64,000 nucleotides of DNA from contig NZ_QICL01000008.1 of assembly GCF_003201355.1 (NCBI RefSeq), positions 17,265-81,264 of the forward strand, given 5' to 3'. The position numbers and the translations under genes were made by a program. The first letter of the stretch is position 1. The number at the start of each line of letters is the position of its first letter. The notes below the pieces were generated by a model. That model worked only from the letters and a program-made list of their open reading frames with translations, ran no database searches and was not told the DNA's origin. The stretch is from Indolivaga alginatilytica. GTDB taxonomy: Bacteria; Bacteroidota; Bacteroidia; Bacteroidales; Dysgonomonadaceae. Of this stretch, positions 1-9,016 are shown in pieces.

Positions 1-1
1 A

Positions 2-22
2 CCCCCCCCCCCCCCCCCCCCC
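2..22. repeat. Poly-C homopolymer of 21 residues
   Basis: The window opens with an uninterrupted run of 21 C residues in otherwise AT-rich DNA. The next gene, a putative channel, starts about 290 bp downstream. Long G/C homopolymers in AT-rich genomes can be slip-prone contingency tracts, but a run at the very edge of a sequence can also come from contig breakage or tailing, so its biological status is unknown. Confidence 0.9.
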
Positions 23-314
23 TAAAGTTTTGAAAATCTGATAAATATACATTTACTACTAAGTTTAAATCAAAGGTAACAAAAGTGACACTTTTGTTAT
101 CGTTTTATTTTTTCTTATTTACTGTTTACTCCCCTTATATAAATAGATAAAAAATTGTCGATTGTTGTATTCATATAGGTTTAAATCCTCCTTAAATATA
201 CCCTCCTTAATTGAAGAATTATATATCATCTCTTAGATCGTGAGATTGTTTTGTGAAACAAATGATTAATGATAATTGTTTATTAGAAATGAATAACTTA
301 TACTTTTAAAATCA
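23..314. other. Gene-free AT-rich leader upstream of the channel gene
   Basis: I see no convincing gene here. The stretch is AT-rich and contains a small inverted repeat around 245-263 (ATTGTTT / AAACAAT with a 4-base loop) about 50 bp before the channel start. TACTTTTA at 301-308 resembles the Bacteroidetes -7 element but lies almost on the start codon, so I do not call a promoter. Confidence 0.5.
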
Positions 315-1064
315 ATGAAAAATACGTTGAGAAATTTCTTTTATCAGAAGACAACTATTTGTGATATTCTGCATATTATCATTATTTTACTTTCTATTTT
401 TCTTGTTATAAGTATCTCTATTGATACCTTCAAGAATATTCCATTTCAGACGCAAGGTTCTTACTTGAAAATACAGTTATGGATATGTATATTCTTTTTA
501 TTCGATTTTCTATTCGAATTTATATTATCAGACCGTAAGTGGTATTTTTTGCGTACTCATTTTATCTTTCTACTAATATCTATTCCCTATCTCAATATAA
601 TAGATTATTATGATCTTTCATTCTCTCCTGGGGTTAGTTATTTTATTCGCTTTATTCCTTTGATCAGGGGAGGCTATGCTTTGGCTATTGTTGTTAGTTG
701 GTTGACAAAAAATAAGATATCAGGACTATTTGTTTCTTATTTGACTATGTTGTTGGCAACTGTTTATTTCTCGAGTCTTATATTTTTAGTTGTCGAGCAT
801 AAAGTAAATCCTTTGGTTACAAATTATCCCGATTCGTTATGGTGGGCATTTATGAACGTAACAACAGTTGGGTCGAATATTTATGCAGTGACTACCGGTG
901 GTCGAATATTAACTGTAGTTTTGGCTGCGTTGGGAATGATGATGTTTCCTATTTTTACAGTTTATATAACCAGTATAATGCAAAGGGTAAACCGAAAGAA
1001 AAAAGGACTTTATCATTCTAAAAATCAAAAAGAAACTGAGATAAATGAGATTGTTAAATCCTGA
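315..1064 (+). CDS. Putative voltage-gated-channel-fold ion channel with a non-canonical selectivity filter
   Basis: The protein has 249 residues and is largely hydrophobic, with about six predicted membrane segments. Residues 15-40 and 52-72 form early helices. An arginine-bearing segment around 110-130 is S4-like but has few charges. A pore loop and last helix lie around 170-225, followed by a basic cytoplasmic tail (RVNRKKK). The pore loop reads TTVGSNIYAVT where potassium channels usually have TVGYGD, so the family fold is plausible but K+ selectivity is not assured. There is no signal peptide and no regulator of K+ conductance domain. It stands alone on the plus strand and converges with the SusD gene across a shared terminator. 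The ATG at 315 follows an A-rich leader as is usual for this phylum. Confidence 0.7.
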   Translation: MKNTLRNFFYQKTTICDILHIIIILLSIFLVISISIDTFKNIPFQTQGSYLKIQLWICIFFLFDFLFEFILSDRKWYFLRTHFIFLLISIPYLNIIDYYDLSFSPGVSYFIRFIPLIRGGYALAIVVSWLTKNKISGLFVSYLTMLLATVYFSSLIFLVVEHKVNPLVTNYPDSLWWAFMNVTTVGSNIYAVTTGGRILTVVLAALGMMMFPIFTVYITSIMQRVNRKKKGLYHSKNQKETEINEIVKS

Positions 1065-1108
1065 CTAGTTGTAGGGTTGTTATGAAAGTAAATAGATTGA
1101 AAAATATA

Positions 1109-1138
1109 AAACCCTGCTTTATTTCTAAAGCAGGGTTT
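1109..1138. terminator. Bidirectional terminator between channel gene and susD
   Basis: A perfect 13-bp stem (AAACCCTGCTTTA at 1109-1121 and its complement at 1126-1138) closes a 4-base loop TTTC. It sits between two convergent genes, with A/T-rich flanks on both sides, so it can end transcription from both directions. Confidence 0.85.
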
Positions 1139-1161
1139 CGAAAATGTCTCTCTAATAACAA

Positions 1162-2754
1162 TTAGTATCCCGGATTATTGGGTAATAAGTTATTATTCTT
1201 ATCAATTGAGGATTGAGGAATAGGCAGAAAAATATTCCTGTCTGCAAATTTTCTCTTTTCTACAAAGAAATTTTCTTCATTCAAATTCAGATTTCTGTCA
1301 CCATTCGGTAAAGCCTCATCCAAAATAGTGCCTTGGCGACAACCGAGTGCATCACCATTCATTACTTCATGAGCAAGCCCCCAACGGATAATATCATAAC
1401 GTCTCAAACCTTCGAATGCAAATTCGGAGCGGCGTTCGCGACGAACCAGTTCCCGTAATTTAGCTTGAGTATTGTATTTGGTTCTATCTACAATCGGCAT
1501 TCCGGCTCTTGTTCTTACCTTATCCAAAGCATCATACATTTCGGTATCCAGTTGGTTCGATTCTATTTTAGCCTCTGCTAACCCCAAAAGGACTTCGGCA
1601 TATCTGAAAAGTATAATACTTCGACCTGTATTCCAAAATCCGGAAGGGAATTGCTCTAAATTATTGAAATATTTTTTGAAATTATAACCTGATTTGGTTG
1701 AGTTATTTTCTTTAGTCGGATGATCGGCATTTCCTCTAACAATCGAACTGAAAATCTGACCCTCCCAAAGTTGCCCCGGATAAATAAGAGTTTGTCGCAA
1801 ACGCGGATCTCTGTTTACATAAGGATTAGTTTCATTATATTTACCTATAGCTTTAGCCTCGGCTATTGTTAGCCCGTCCGCCATTTCGTAATTATCTACT
1901 AATGATTGTAAAGGCACTACCGACGACCATCCGCCTTTACTATTGGGCAAGAATGGAGTTAAATCCATAGAAAGATTATTTTCAACGTGTTCGTACTGAA
2001 GTATAGTCTCTCCATTATTGTCCCTGTTCGACATTAAAAACAGACCTTCGAACGAAGGAAACAAATCGTAGCCTTTAACCGATTTTGCTGCATCAATAGC
2101 TTCTTTATACATTCCTTTGAATAAGTACATTCGCATGAGCAGAGCTTGTGCCGCACCTCGGGGGATGCGTCCGGTTTCGCTGGACGAATGTTTTTCGGCA
2201 AGACTCGGAGCAATTTCCTTTAGCTCGGATATTACAAAATCTTCTACGGTTGCTCTGGGATCTCTACCCACTCTCGCTTCTTCGGGAGTCGTAAATGTTT
2301 TGGTAGCCAGAGGAATATCGCCATACCACTGGGTCATTAAAAAATAACGGTATGCTCTGATAAAACGAACCTCGGCTACATAGTTTGTTTTTAATCCTTC
2401 AGTTCTGAAATTGACACGGTCGATATTTTCCAGAAATTCATTGCATTTGCGAATGGTAATAAAAGAAAATATAGCGGTCGAACCTGGATCACCGGGAGAC
2501 ATTGTTCCATCACCTAAAGCCTGATATCCTTCGGCTCGGTGAAAGTTATAAGCATTATCGGAAGCACAATCGCGGTATAAAACACCCCAACTATCTTCGA
2601 ATCCTCTGTAGCAACCGGTTAAAGCCAGTTTAGCATCATTTTCGGTTTCCCAGAACGTACCGGGAGAAAGAGCATCACCCGGTGCCCGATCTAGAAAATC
2701 CGAGCAAGAGGTAAGAGCAAATATTGAAACTAGAAATAAAATATATTTTTTCAT
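1162..2754 (-). CDS. SusD/RagB-family outer-membrane nutrient-binding lipoprotein
   Basis: The 530-residue protein starts with a lipoprotein signal peptide ending in LTSC (Cys17), followed by the acidic SDFLDRAPGDAL segment typical of surface-exposed SusD proteins. The SusD-like N-terminal helices (TFWETENDAKLALTGCYRGF) and the C-terminal SusD domain, with RRERRSEFAFEGLRRYDIIRWG and the end motif FLPIPQSSIDKNNNLLPNNPGY, are both clear. It would cap its partner SusC channel and bind an oligosaccharide at the cell surface. It lies 13 bp downstream of susC in one operon. No glycosidase, protease or regulator is adjacent, so the ligand cannot be inferred. Family assignment is very secure. Confidence 0.95.
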   Translation of the reverse strand: MKKYILFLVSIFALTSCSDFLDRAPGDALSPGTFWETENDAKLALTGCYRGFEDSWGVLYRDCASDNAYNFHRAEGYQALGDGTMSPGDPGSTAIFSFITIRKCNEFLENIDRVNFRTEGLKTNYVAEVRFIRAYRYFLMTQWYGDIPLATKTFTTPEEARVGRDPRATVEDFVISELKEIAPSLAEKHSSSETGRIPRGAAQALLMRMYLFKGMYKEAIDAAKSVKGYDLFPSFEGLFLMSNRDNNGETILQYEHVENNLSMDLTPFLPNSKGGWSSVVPLQSLVDNYEMADGLTIAEAKAIGKYNETNPYVNRDPRLRQTLIYPGQLWEGQIFSSIVRGNADHPTKENNSTKSGYNFKKYFNNLEQFPSGFWNTGRSIILFRYAEVLLGLAEAKIESNQLDTEMYDALDKVRTRAGMPIVDRTKYNTQAKLRELVRRERRSEFAFEGLRRYDIIRWGLAHEVMNGDALGCRQGTILDEALPNGDRNLNLNEENFFVEKRKFADRNIFLPIPQSSIDKNNNLLPNNPGY

Positions 2755-2767
2755 GATTTAATCCTCC

Positions 2768-5700
2768 TTAAAATGTAACGTTAATACCAAATGAATTTAC
2801 CATTACCTGAGGATAATGGCTACCTCTTCCTACAGGTGATTCAGGATCCCAGCCTTTTACGAAATTTGTAAATGTCAACAGATTTTGGGCACTGTAAAAT
2901 ACTCTGACTTTAGACATTTGCATATTGTGAGTCAGTTTTGCCGGAAGTGTATATCCCAGTTGTAGATTTTTGAGACGCAAATAAGTACCATCCTGTAACC
3001 AGTAGGAAGATATTACAGTTGGCATACTCGGTCCGCTTTTGCCTTGGCTGCTCAAACGGGGGATATCTGTATTTTTATTTTCGGGAGTCCATCGGTTACG
3101 CCAGAAAGAAGTCGGTTTACCATTATCTCCGTTTAACTCACCAATAGCCTCAGATTCCATGTATCCCTTTCCTCCTGCTGTTCCCTGAAAGAATACCAAT
3201 ATATCGAATCCTTTATAAACAGCTCCTACATTAAATCCGAATACAAATTTGGGATCTGTGCAACCTATTATCACTCGGTCGGCAGCACTCAGTTTTCCAT
3301 CATCCGTTACATCTACATAGCGTAAATCTCCGGGTACTACAGTTCCCTGAATATTGTTTGTCGCCCAATTGTCAATATCTTCCTGCGATTGATATAAACC
3401 ATCGGTCTTGTATCCATAAATGCTATTCAGGGCATTTCCAACTCGTTTGATGTCCTTCCCGTCAATAATCTCATTTTGTCCTGCAAGTTTTAATATCTTA
3501 TTTTTATTATATGCAATATTACCACCGAAAGAAAATACTACATTCTTAAATTGTTTGTTATACTGTGCCGAAAATTCAATACCTTTATTAGATACTTCTC
3601 CTACATTATCCCAAAAATCCGACAAGGCATATGTATCCGGCGTGGGTACTTTCATTAGAATGTCCGATGTCAATTTATCGTAATAGTCAACAGTAATATT
3701 CAAATCGTTGGTGATACCAACATCAAGACCTATATTCCATGTGCGTGTTTCTTCCCACTTAAGGTTCGGGTTTTTAGCATAAACAGTTGCCCCTCCCGGT
3801 ACTATCTTTCCTCCGAAAGCATAATCCTGATTACTCAATGATAGGGTAGGGATGGTAGGATAATAATCATCTAAAGCAGCTTGATTCCCTAATTTTCCCC
3901 ATGAAGCTCTGACTTTTAGATTCGAAATAGAATTTCTTACAGGCTCCATGAAATTTTCTTCCGAAATACGCCAAGCTCCCGAAAATGAAGGGAAAAAGCC
4001 CCAACGGTTGGCTTCAGCAAAGCGAGATGATCCATCGTAACGGAAGTTGGCTTCCAGTAAATATTTACCGGCATAATCGTAATTCATACGGCCAAACCAA
4101 GATAGCATTGACAGTTCTCTGGTATATCCTTCATTCTTCATTCCTGCGGTACTACCGCCATTTAAGTCTGTCAGGTTGTTGCTGGGAAATTTTTCACGAT
4201 ATGCGTAGGTGTATTTGTAGTGATAATATTCGGAGTGAAATCCACCTAAGAATATCAGGTTATGTTTGCGGTCAAAAGTTTTGCTGTAATTTAAGAAAAT
4301 ATCACTCGCAACCGTTTCATCGGAATAATTTCTTTGGTGCATTCTGTTTGGACCGTGGTATTTATTCGGATTGTATTGAATGTCTTTTATAAATTCGTTT
4401 TGGTCCTCATTGAATGTTTTATAAGAAAACACACCTTTTAGCGAAAGGTCTTTTATAAATTCATATTTAATTGTTCCTATTCCTAAGAAGTATGCTCTTT
4501 TTTTCAATATTTGTTGCCCCAGATCGATCCATGCAATCGGGTTTCCATCACTAATAGTGCCATAATCTCCGTTCGATTTGCGATAAGGAATCCAAGGTGA
4601 AATTAAGTTTACTTGTCTGAAAATCTGATCTGCTCCACCTCCTACATATGAGTTAGTTGCTTCTTCCAGATCCATGCGTGTATACGATAAGTTAACACCC
4701 ACATCGAGTTTCGAGATAGGGTTGATGTCCAGATTCGTTCTTATATTATATTGTTTCTTACCTGTCAGTTTGATAACTCCGTCTTGTTGCAGATAACTTA
4801 CCGAAGTCATATAGCGGGCTTTATCTGTTCCCCCGCTGACGTTTATATTATGATTGGTTTGAAATCCCGAACCTTGATAAAGCAAGTCTTGCCAATCGGT
4901 ATCGGCAAAATTATCAGGATCAGATCCGTCCCTGAACTTTTGAATCTCTGCCTCTGTAAATTTAGGGCTTTTGCCGTCATTTTTTAAGGCTTCATTGTAC
5001 ATCTCTGCATACTCAGCCGATCGAATATAATCGGGTAATGCAGTAGGTGCTTGCCAGCCGAAAGTGCCTAAATAACTGATTTGAGATTTACCTGCTTTTC
5101 CTTTTTTAGTAGTTATCAGGATAACACCGTTAGCGGCTTTTGCTCCGAATATCGACGAGCTTGCCGCATCTTTCAACACGGTTAATGTTTCAATATCATT
5201 AGGGTCAATATTGTCCATTGTTGCTTCTACTCCATCTACAAGTACCATCGGGTTGGCGTTATTTAAAGTTCCTACTCCACGTACTCTGATAGTACCGCCG
5301 TCACCTCCGGGCAGCCCGCTTTTTTGAGTAATGGTAACACCCGGTAATAAACCGGCTAAACCGGCAGAAACGTTACTCAGGGGTCTGTTTTCGAGCATTT
5401 TGCTATCTACTGTAGCAACCGATCCTGTCAGGTTCGCTTTTTTCTGAGTGCCAAAACCAACTACTACCACTTCATCGAGTAGTTTGGTATTCTCTTTCAG
5501 CCTTACATCTATTACCTTACGTGAGCCTACAGGAATTTCCTGCCTTTCGTAGCCTATATAGGAGTAGACCAATACCGAATTACTATTGGGGACAGTTATT
5601 GTATATTTTCCATCCATATCAGTAGCTGTTCCAATTGCCGCATTTTTAACAGCAATTGTAATACCAATCATCGGTTCACTGTTTTCGTCTGATACTGTGC

Positions 5701-5818
5701 CCGTGATGGTTATTTGTGCATTGGCCGACATTCCGAAGCCAAGCATTGCCATCATTAGAATTAGCACTTTAAAGAAACTTCCTCTTCGTTGTTTCCTTTC
5801 CTTTAATTTGTAGTTCAT
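2768..5818 (-). CDS. SusC/RagA-family TonB-dependent outer-membrane transporter
   Basis: The protein has 1016 residues. A signal peptide (about 1-34, ending SANA-Q) precedes a carboxypeptidase-regulatory-like beta-sandwich (about 36-110, with TATDMDGKYTITVP), a TonB-box-like stretch (DEVVVVGFGTQKK), the plug domain (about 120-235, with RVRGVGTLNNANPMVLVDGV and LKDAASSSIFGAKAANGVI) and a long beta-barrel ending in the aromatic NSFGINVTF. It forms the energised channel of a SusCD pair with the downstream lipoprotein. It has no STN signalling domain, which fits the absence of a linked sigma/anti-sigma pair. Its upstream region carries a (CT)39 tract that should be transcribed as (AG)39 in the leader. 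Confidence 0.95.
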   Translation of the reverse strand: MNYKLKERKQRRGSFFKVLILMMAMLGFGMSANAQITITGTVSDENSEPMIGITIAVKNAAIGTATDMDGKYTITVPNSNSVLVYSYIGYERQEIPVGSRKVIDVRLKENTKLLDEVVVVGFGTQKKANLTGSVATVDSKMLENRPLSNVSAGLAGLLPGVTITQKSGLPGGDGGTIRVRGVGTLNNANPMVLVDGVEATMDNIDPNDIETLTVLKDAASSSIFGAKAANGVILITTKKGKAGKSQISYLGTFGWQAPTALPDYIRSAEYAEMYNEALKNDGKSPKFTEAEIQKFRDGSDPDNFADTDWQDLLYQGSGFQTNHNINVSGGTDKARYMTSVSYLQQDGVIKLTGKKQYNIRTNLDINPISKLDVGVNLSYTRMDLEEATNSYVGGGADQIFRQVNLISPWIPYRKSNGDYGTISDGNPIAWIDLGQQILKKRAYFLGIGTIKYEFIKDLSLKGVFSYKTFNEDQNEFIKDIQYNPNKYHGPNRMHQRNYSDETVASDIFLNYSKTFDRKHNLIFLGGFHSEYYHYKYTYAYREKFPSNNLTDLNGGSTAGMKNEGYTRELSMLSWFGRMNYDYAGKYLLEANFRYDGSSRFAEANRWGFFPSFSGAWRISEENFMEPVRNSISNLKVRASWGKLGNQAALDDYYPTIPTLSLSNQDYAFGGKIVPGGATVYAKNPNLKWEETRTWNIGLDVGITNDLNITVDYYDKLTSDILMKVPTPDTYALSDFWDNVGEVSNKGIEFSAQYNKQFKNVVFSFGGNIAYNKNKILKLAGQNEIIDGKDIKRVGNALNSIYGYKTDGLYQSQEDIDNWATNNIQGTVVPGDLRYVDVTDDGKLSAADRVIIGCTDPKFVFGFNVGAVYKGFDILVFFQGTAGGKGYMESEAIGELNGDNGKPTSFWRNRWTPENKNTDIPRLSSQGKSGPSMPTVISSYWLQDGTYLRLKNLQLGYTLPAKLTHNMQMSKVRVFYSAQNLLTFTNFVKGWDPESPVGRGSHYPQVMVNSFGINVTF

Positions 5819-6018
5819 GCTTTTAATTGATTTAGGTTAAACATTGATTTTATTTAAGGGTATTTATTATAGTATGCAACCAGGCACACGTAAAAAAGAC
5901 CAAGCCGATTATATCGGTATGGTCGAACATAAGTTTAAATAAATAGGTAATATAAGGCTCTTCCCCAAAATAAGCTTTCGGGAAAATTTGTTGCTAAGAA
6001 AAGAAAAGGGTATTTTAT

Positions 6019-6099
<81 letters not shown>

Positions 6100-6118
6100 A
6101 TATTTCAGCGCACATGAC

Positions 6119-6126
6119 CAAACCTA
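6119..6126 (-). promoter_or_regulatory. Candidate -7 promoter element for the first susCD operon
   Basis: On the minus strand the bases read TAGGTTTG, a full match to the Bacteroides consensus TAnnTTTG. The expected start of transcription is near 6112, giving a leader of about 290 nt that contains the whole (AG)39 tract. A clear -33 TTTG is not evident, which lowers confidence. Confidence 0.4.
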
Positions 6127-6471
6127 AATAGTTAAAATTTAGATTAAAGCCTATGTTTTTATATATTAGTGATATTGTCATTTTCTTCTATAGTAAATTA
6201 AGGTTTTGCTAATGATAAAATAATATATTTTATCCCTATGGAAAGGTGTGTCGATTGCTAAATCAAAGGTTAATAAATTACTAGTTATTTCAATCCGAAA
6301 AAACATAGCCGTTTATGCTCAAAGACAGAAAGAGTCTTTAAGCAAATGTAACAATTTAATTGAAATATTGTTATATTATTCTAAAAAAAACTATTTGAAT
6401 AAGATATCTAATAATCTATATGCCCTTGAACAAAAGAATCTTTGCTGCTTATTAATTTATAAATTTAGGAT

Positions 6472-8634
6472 TTATTGTTTTTTAGACCATCTGATGTGAT
6501 TCATCATGGCTTTAATATCCAGATAAGTATATTCTTTGGGTAACTCCTCTTTGATACTGGATAAGGGAGTATTAGGCTGGATATCCTTTAATCGTGGGAG
6601 AAGATAGTTTTGTTTTTCTTCGGAGATTAATTTATCGACAGATAATTCACCCGTAAGAATAAATTCCGATAAATGACCTTCGATAGTTGTTGTAGATAAA
6701 TTACGCTCGGTAGCGATTTCTTTCAACGTTTTACCTTCATTAAACAATAAGAGTGTGATACGCTGGCTATCTCCTTTTTGAGGTTTCGATTTCTTTTCAC
6801 TTTCTATATGCACTTCGATTTGAGGGGCGGTCAATTGTTTGAAAACCAGATCGGAGGTGAGTTCAATATTTCCATAATGGATACGTTCCAACTTTTCCAG
6901 AAGTGATAATAATGTAGCATGAATTTCACGTACACCTTTCAAATACAGTTTTACTTTAGATGCTTTTTTTAGGCTGTTTATATGAGTTTCTATCGGTATA
7001 ATAATATTCTGTTGCAAATCTTTATGAAAATATCCGACCGCCTTTTTTACACGATCCGTTAATAAGTTAATATCGGGATTAGCCACCGATAATATTGTGT
7101 TAAGCTCTTTTCTGAAATTTTCGGCTATCTTCTGTTCTTCTCTTGCTCTTATATACAGTTCAGAAAAGAGAGCCTGCATTTTTTCCTTTTCGGGAATGTT
7201 TTTTTCAGCTGCTAATTGGTTCAAAGACTGAATACTCCGAACTACTGGTGACCAATCGAATGCTTTTTTTAATCGGTTAGCAGAATAGAGGGGTTTTTCT
7301 TGTTCCAATATTTGTTGGAGATAGTCTTTCTTCAGTTCTTCTTTACTGAAGGCTATAGCGCTTTGATCGGTATGTATACTATCGGCTGTAATGCGTGAAA
7401 ATAATACAATTCCTTCGAGGGATGTACAACGGCTGAGTGCAACGTACACTTGCCCTGCGGCAAAAGCTTGCCCTGCGTCTATAACTACCCGGTCGAAGGT
7501 TAATCCCTGACTTTTATGTATGGTAATAGCCCATGCTAAACGGATAGGGTATTGTGTAAAGGCTCCTAATTCTTCCTCCTGAATATTGCCCGAATCTTCA
7601 TTTAATGAATAACGCACATTACGCCATGTTTCTTCTTCGAGTTCCATTTCGTTGCCATCTTCGAACCGAACAACTATTTTTTCTTTCGACAGATGGCTGA
7701 TTACAGCTAGTTTTCCATTATAATAACGGCGTTTTTCTCCTGCGTCATTTTTTACAAACATTACCTGTGCACCCACTTTCAGCAGTAGATCAAAATCTGT
7801 AGGCAGTGAGTTATCTGCAAAATCGCCTGTTATCTTTCCCGAAAAAGAAATTCCTTTTGTTTTCAGACCATCCAGTTGTTCACTGTTTATCTTATCGGCT
7901 TTATAGTTGTGAGTACATAGAACAATATACCTGTTTTCTACTGTTAATTTAAAAGACGGGTTGTAACGTTGATTGAGTATTTGTAAATCGCTTGTTGTAG
8001 TACAGCTATTACGAATACGATTCAGTATATCGATGAAAATCTGATCGCTTTGCCTGTAAATTGTTTTTAACTCTATGTAGAGAGGCATATTGTTTTGTAA
8101 TGCCTGAGCGTGAAAAAAGAATGGGGAAGGGTAGTATTGTTTCAATTGATCCCATTCGTGCTGTTGTGCTACGGGAGGCAACTGAAACATATCGCCTATG
8201 AAAAGAATCTGAACACCTCCAAACAACTGTTGATTATTACGATAGCGTTTCAACATATAATCTATAGCATCAAGCATATCGGCTCTGAGCATACTTACTT
8301 CGTCTATGATAAGGAGTTCAAGTTCGCGTAACATCTCAATTTTAGATTTACGCAATTTGAAATGGAAGTCCAGCTTCTTTTTTCCTTCCGAATTGGGAAT
8401 AAACGGTTCGAATGGCAACTGCAACAACGAATGTAATGTTACTCCTCCTGCATTTATAGATGCTACACCTGTTGGAGCAGCTACAATTACGTTTTTATCC
8501 ACATTCTTGCGAATATGGTGTAAAAATGTAGTTTTACCTGTTCCTGCTTTACCTGTCAGAAAGACAGACTGTGAGGTGTTGCGTACAATATCGGCAGCTA
8601 GAGTGAATATTTCGTTTGGTGTTGAGGCTTCCAT
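6472..8634 (-). CDS. PIF1-like ATP-dependent DNA helicase with C-terminal helix-turn-helix
   Basis: The protein has 720 residues. The Walker A motif GKAGTGKTT is at about 28-36, the Walker B motif LLIIDEVSML and GDMFQLPPV follow, and the helicase C-terminal signature IHKSQGLTFDRVVID plus VYVALSRCTS lies around 375-415. These are typical of the PIF1/RecD-like superfamily 1B helicases that move 5' to 3' on DNA. A charged, helical middle region is followed by an HTH-like segment (LLFNEGKTLKEIATERNLST, about 630-660) similar to C-terminal domains of RecQ/PIF1 relatives. It is cytoplasmic with no signal peptide. It is monocistronic and preceded by a good -7 element. Such helicases are widespread in Bacteroidales as housekeeping or accessory repair proteins. 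Confidence 0.9.
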   Translation of the reverse strand: MEASTPNEIFTLAADIVRNTSQSVFLTGKAGTGKTTFLHHIRKNVDKNVIVAAPTGVASINAGGVTLHSLLQLPFEPFIPNSEGKKKLDFHFKLRKSKIEMLRELELLIIDEVSMLRADMLDAIDYMLKRYRNNQQLFGGVQILFIGDMFQLPPVAQQHEWDQLKQYYPSPFFFHAQALQNNMPLYIELKTIYRQSDQIFIDILNRIRNSCTTTSDLQILNQRYNPSFKLTVENRYIVLCTHNYKADKINSEQLDGLKTKGISFSGKITGDFADNSLPTDFDLLLKVGAQVMFVKNDAGEKRRYYNGKLAVISHLSKEKIVVRFEDGNEMELEEETWRNVRYSLNEDSGNIQEEELGAFTQYPIRLAWAITIHKSQGLTFDRVVIDAGQAFAAGQVYVALSRCTSLEGIVLFSRITADSIHTDQSAIAFSKEELKKDYLQQILEQEKPLYSANRLKKAFDWSPVVRSIQSLNQLAAEKNIPEKEKMQALFSELYIRAREEQKIAENFRKELNTILSVANPDINLLTDRVKKAVGYFHKDLQQNIIIPIETHINSLKKASKVKLYLKGVREIHATLLSLLEKLERIHYGNIELTSDLVFKQLTAPQIEVHIESEKKSKPQKGDSQRITLLLFNEGKTLKEIATERNLSTTTIEGHLSEFILTGELSVDKLISEEKQNYLLPRLKDIQPNTPLSSIKEELPKEYTYLDIKAMMNHIRWSKKQ

Positions 8635-8653
8635 TATTTTGTATTTATTCTTA

Positions 8654-8661
8654 CAAATATA
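8654..8661 (-). promoter_or_regulatory. -7 promoter element for the PIF1-like helicase
   Basis: On the minus strand the bases read TATATTTG, a perfect TAnnTTTG match placed 20 bp before the helicase ATG (8634). This predicts a very short leader of roughly 15 nt. Confidence 0.5.
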
Positions 8662-8793
8662 ATTATATTAAAGTTGCAGACCTAGTTTATAATTAGCAGC
8701 AGGTATTTAATGTAATATTATTTGTTTATAACTACCAGTTGTATTAATACTTGCCAAAGTAATAAAAAGTTCTTAGATTGTAAAAGCACAGAA

Positions 8794-8823
8794 AAAAGAC
8801 TAATAGGAAACTACTAGTCTTTT
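8794..8823 (-). terminator. Intrinsic terminator of the alpha-galactoside PUL
   Basis: The arms AAAAGACTA (8794-8802) and TAGTCTTTT (8815-8823) form a 9-bp stem with a 12-base loop. On the minus strand the stem is followed directly by a T-rich stretch (CTTTTTTC). It lies about 190 nt beyond the galM stop codon. Confidence 0.7.
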
Positions 8824-9016
8824 AGGCTTAAAATAACAAATAAGGCTTTAATAATCTGATTTGAAAATAATATCCGAAAAACTTTATTTTAAATTATATT
8901 GATTGCTGTTTACATTATTTATGCATCACTCTTATATAATAACTACTTTGAGTGTTCTTTTGTTTACATTTTTTTGATATTTATTTGCGAGTAAACCGTT
9001 ATGCACTGCATATTGC

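Larger units (their letters stand above)
8635..9016. other. Intergenic region between helicase and galM
   Basis: I see no gene in this 382-bp AT-rich stretch. It contains the helicase promoter, a degenerate copy of the AAGGTC-n3-GACCTT repeat at 8671-8684 (only the right half is well kept) and the terminator of the upstream minus-strand operon. Confidence 0.7.

Noticed and set aside
6248-6499. GTG-initiated 83-codon frame on the plus strand
   Set aside because: It overlaps the end of the helicase gene on the opposite strand, has no promoter or recognisable motif and a biased Asn/Lys/Leu composition expected of AT-rich intergenic DNA.
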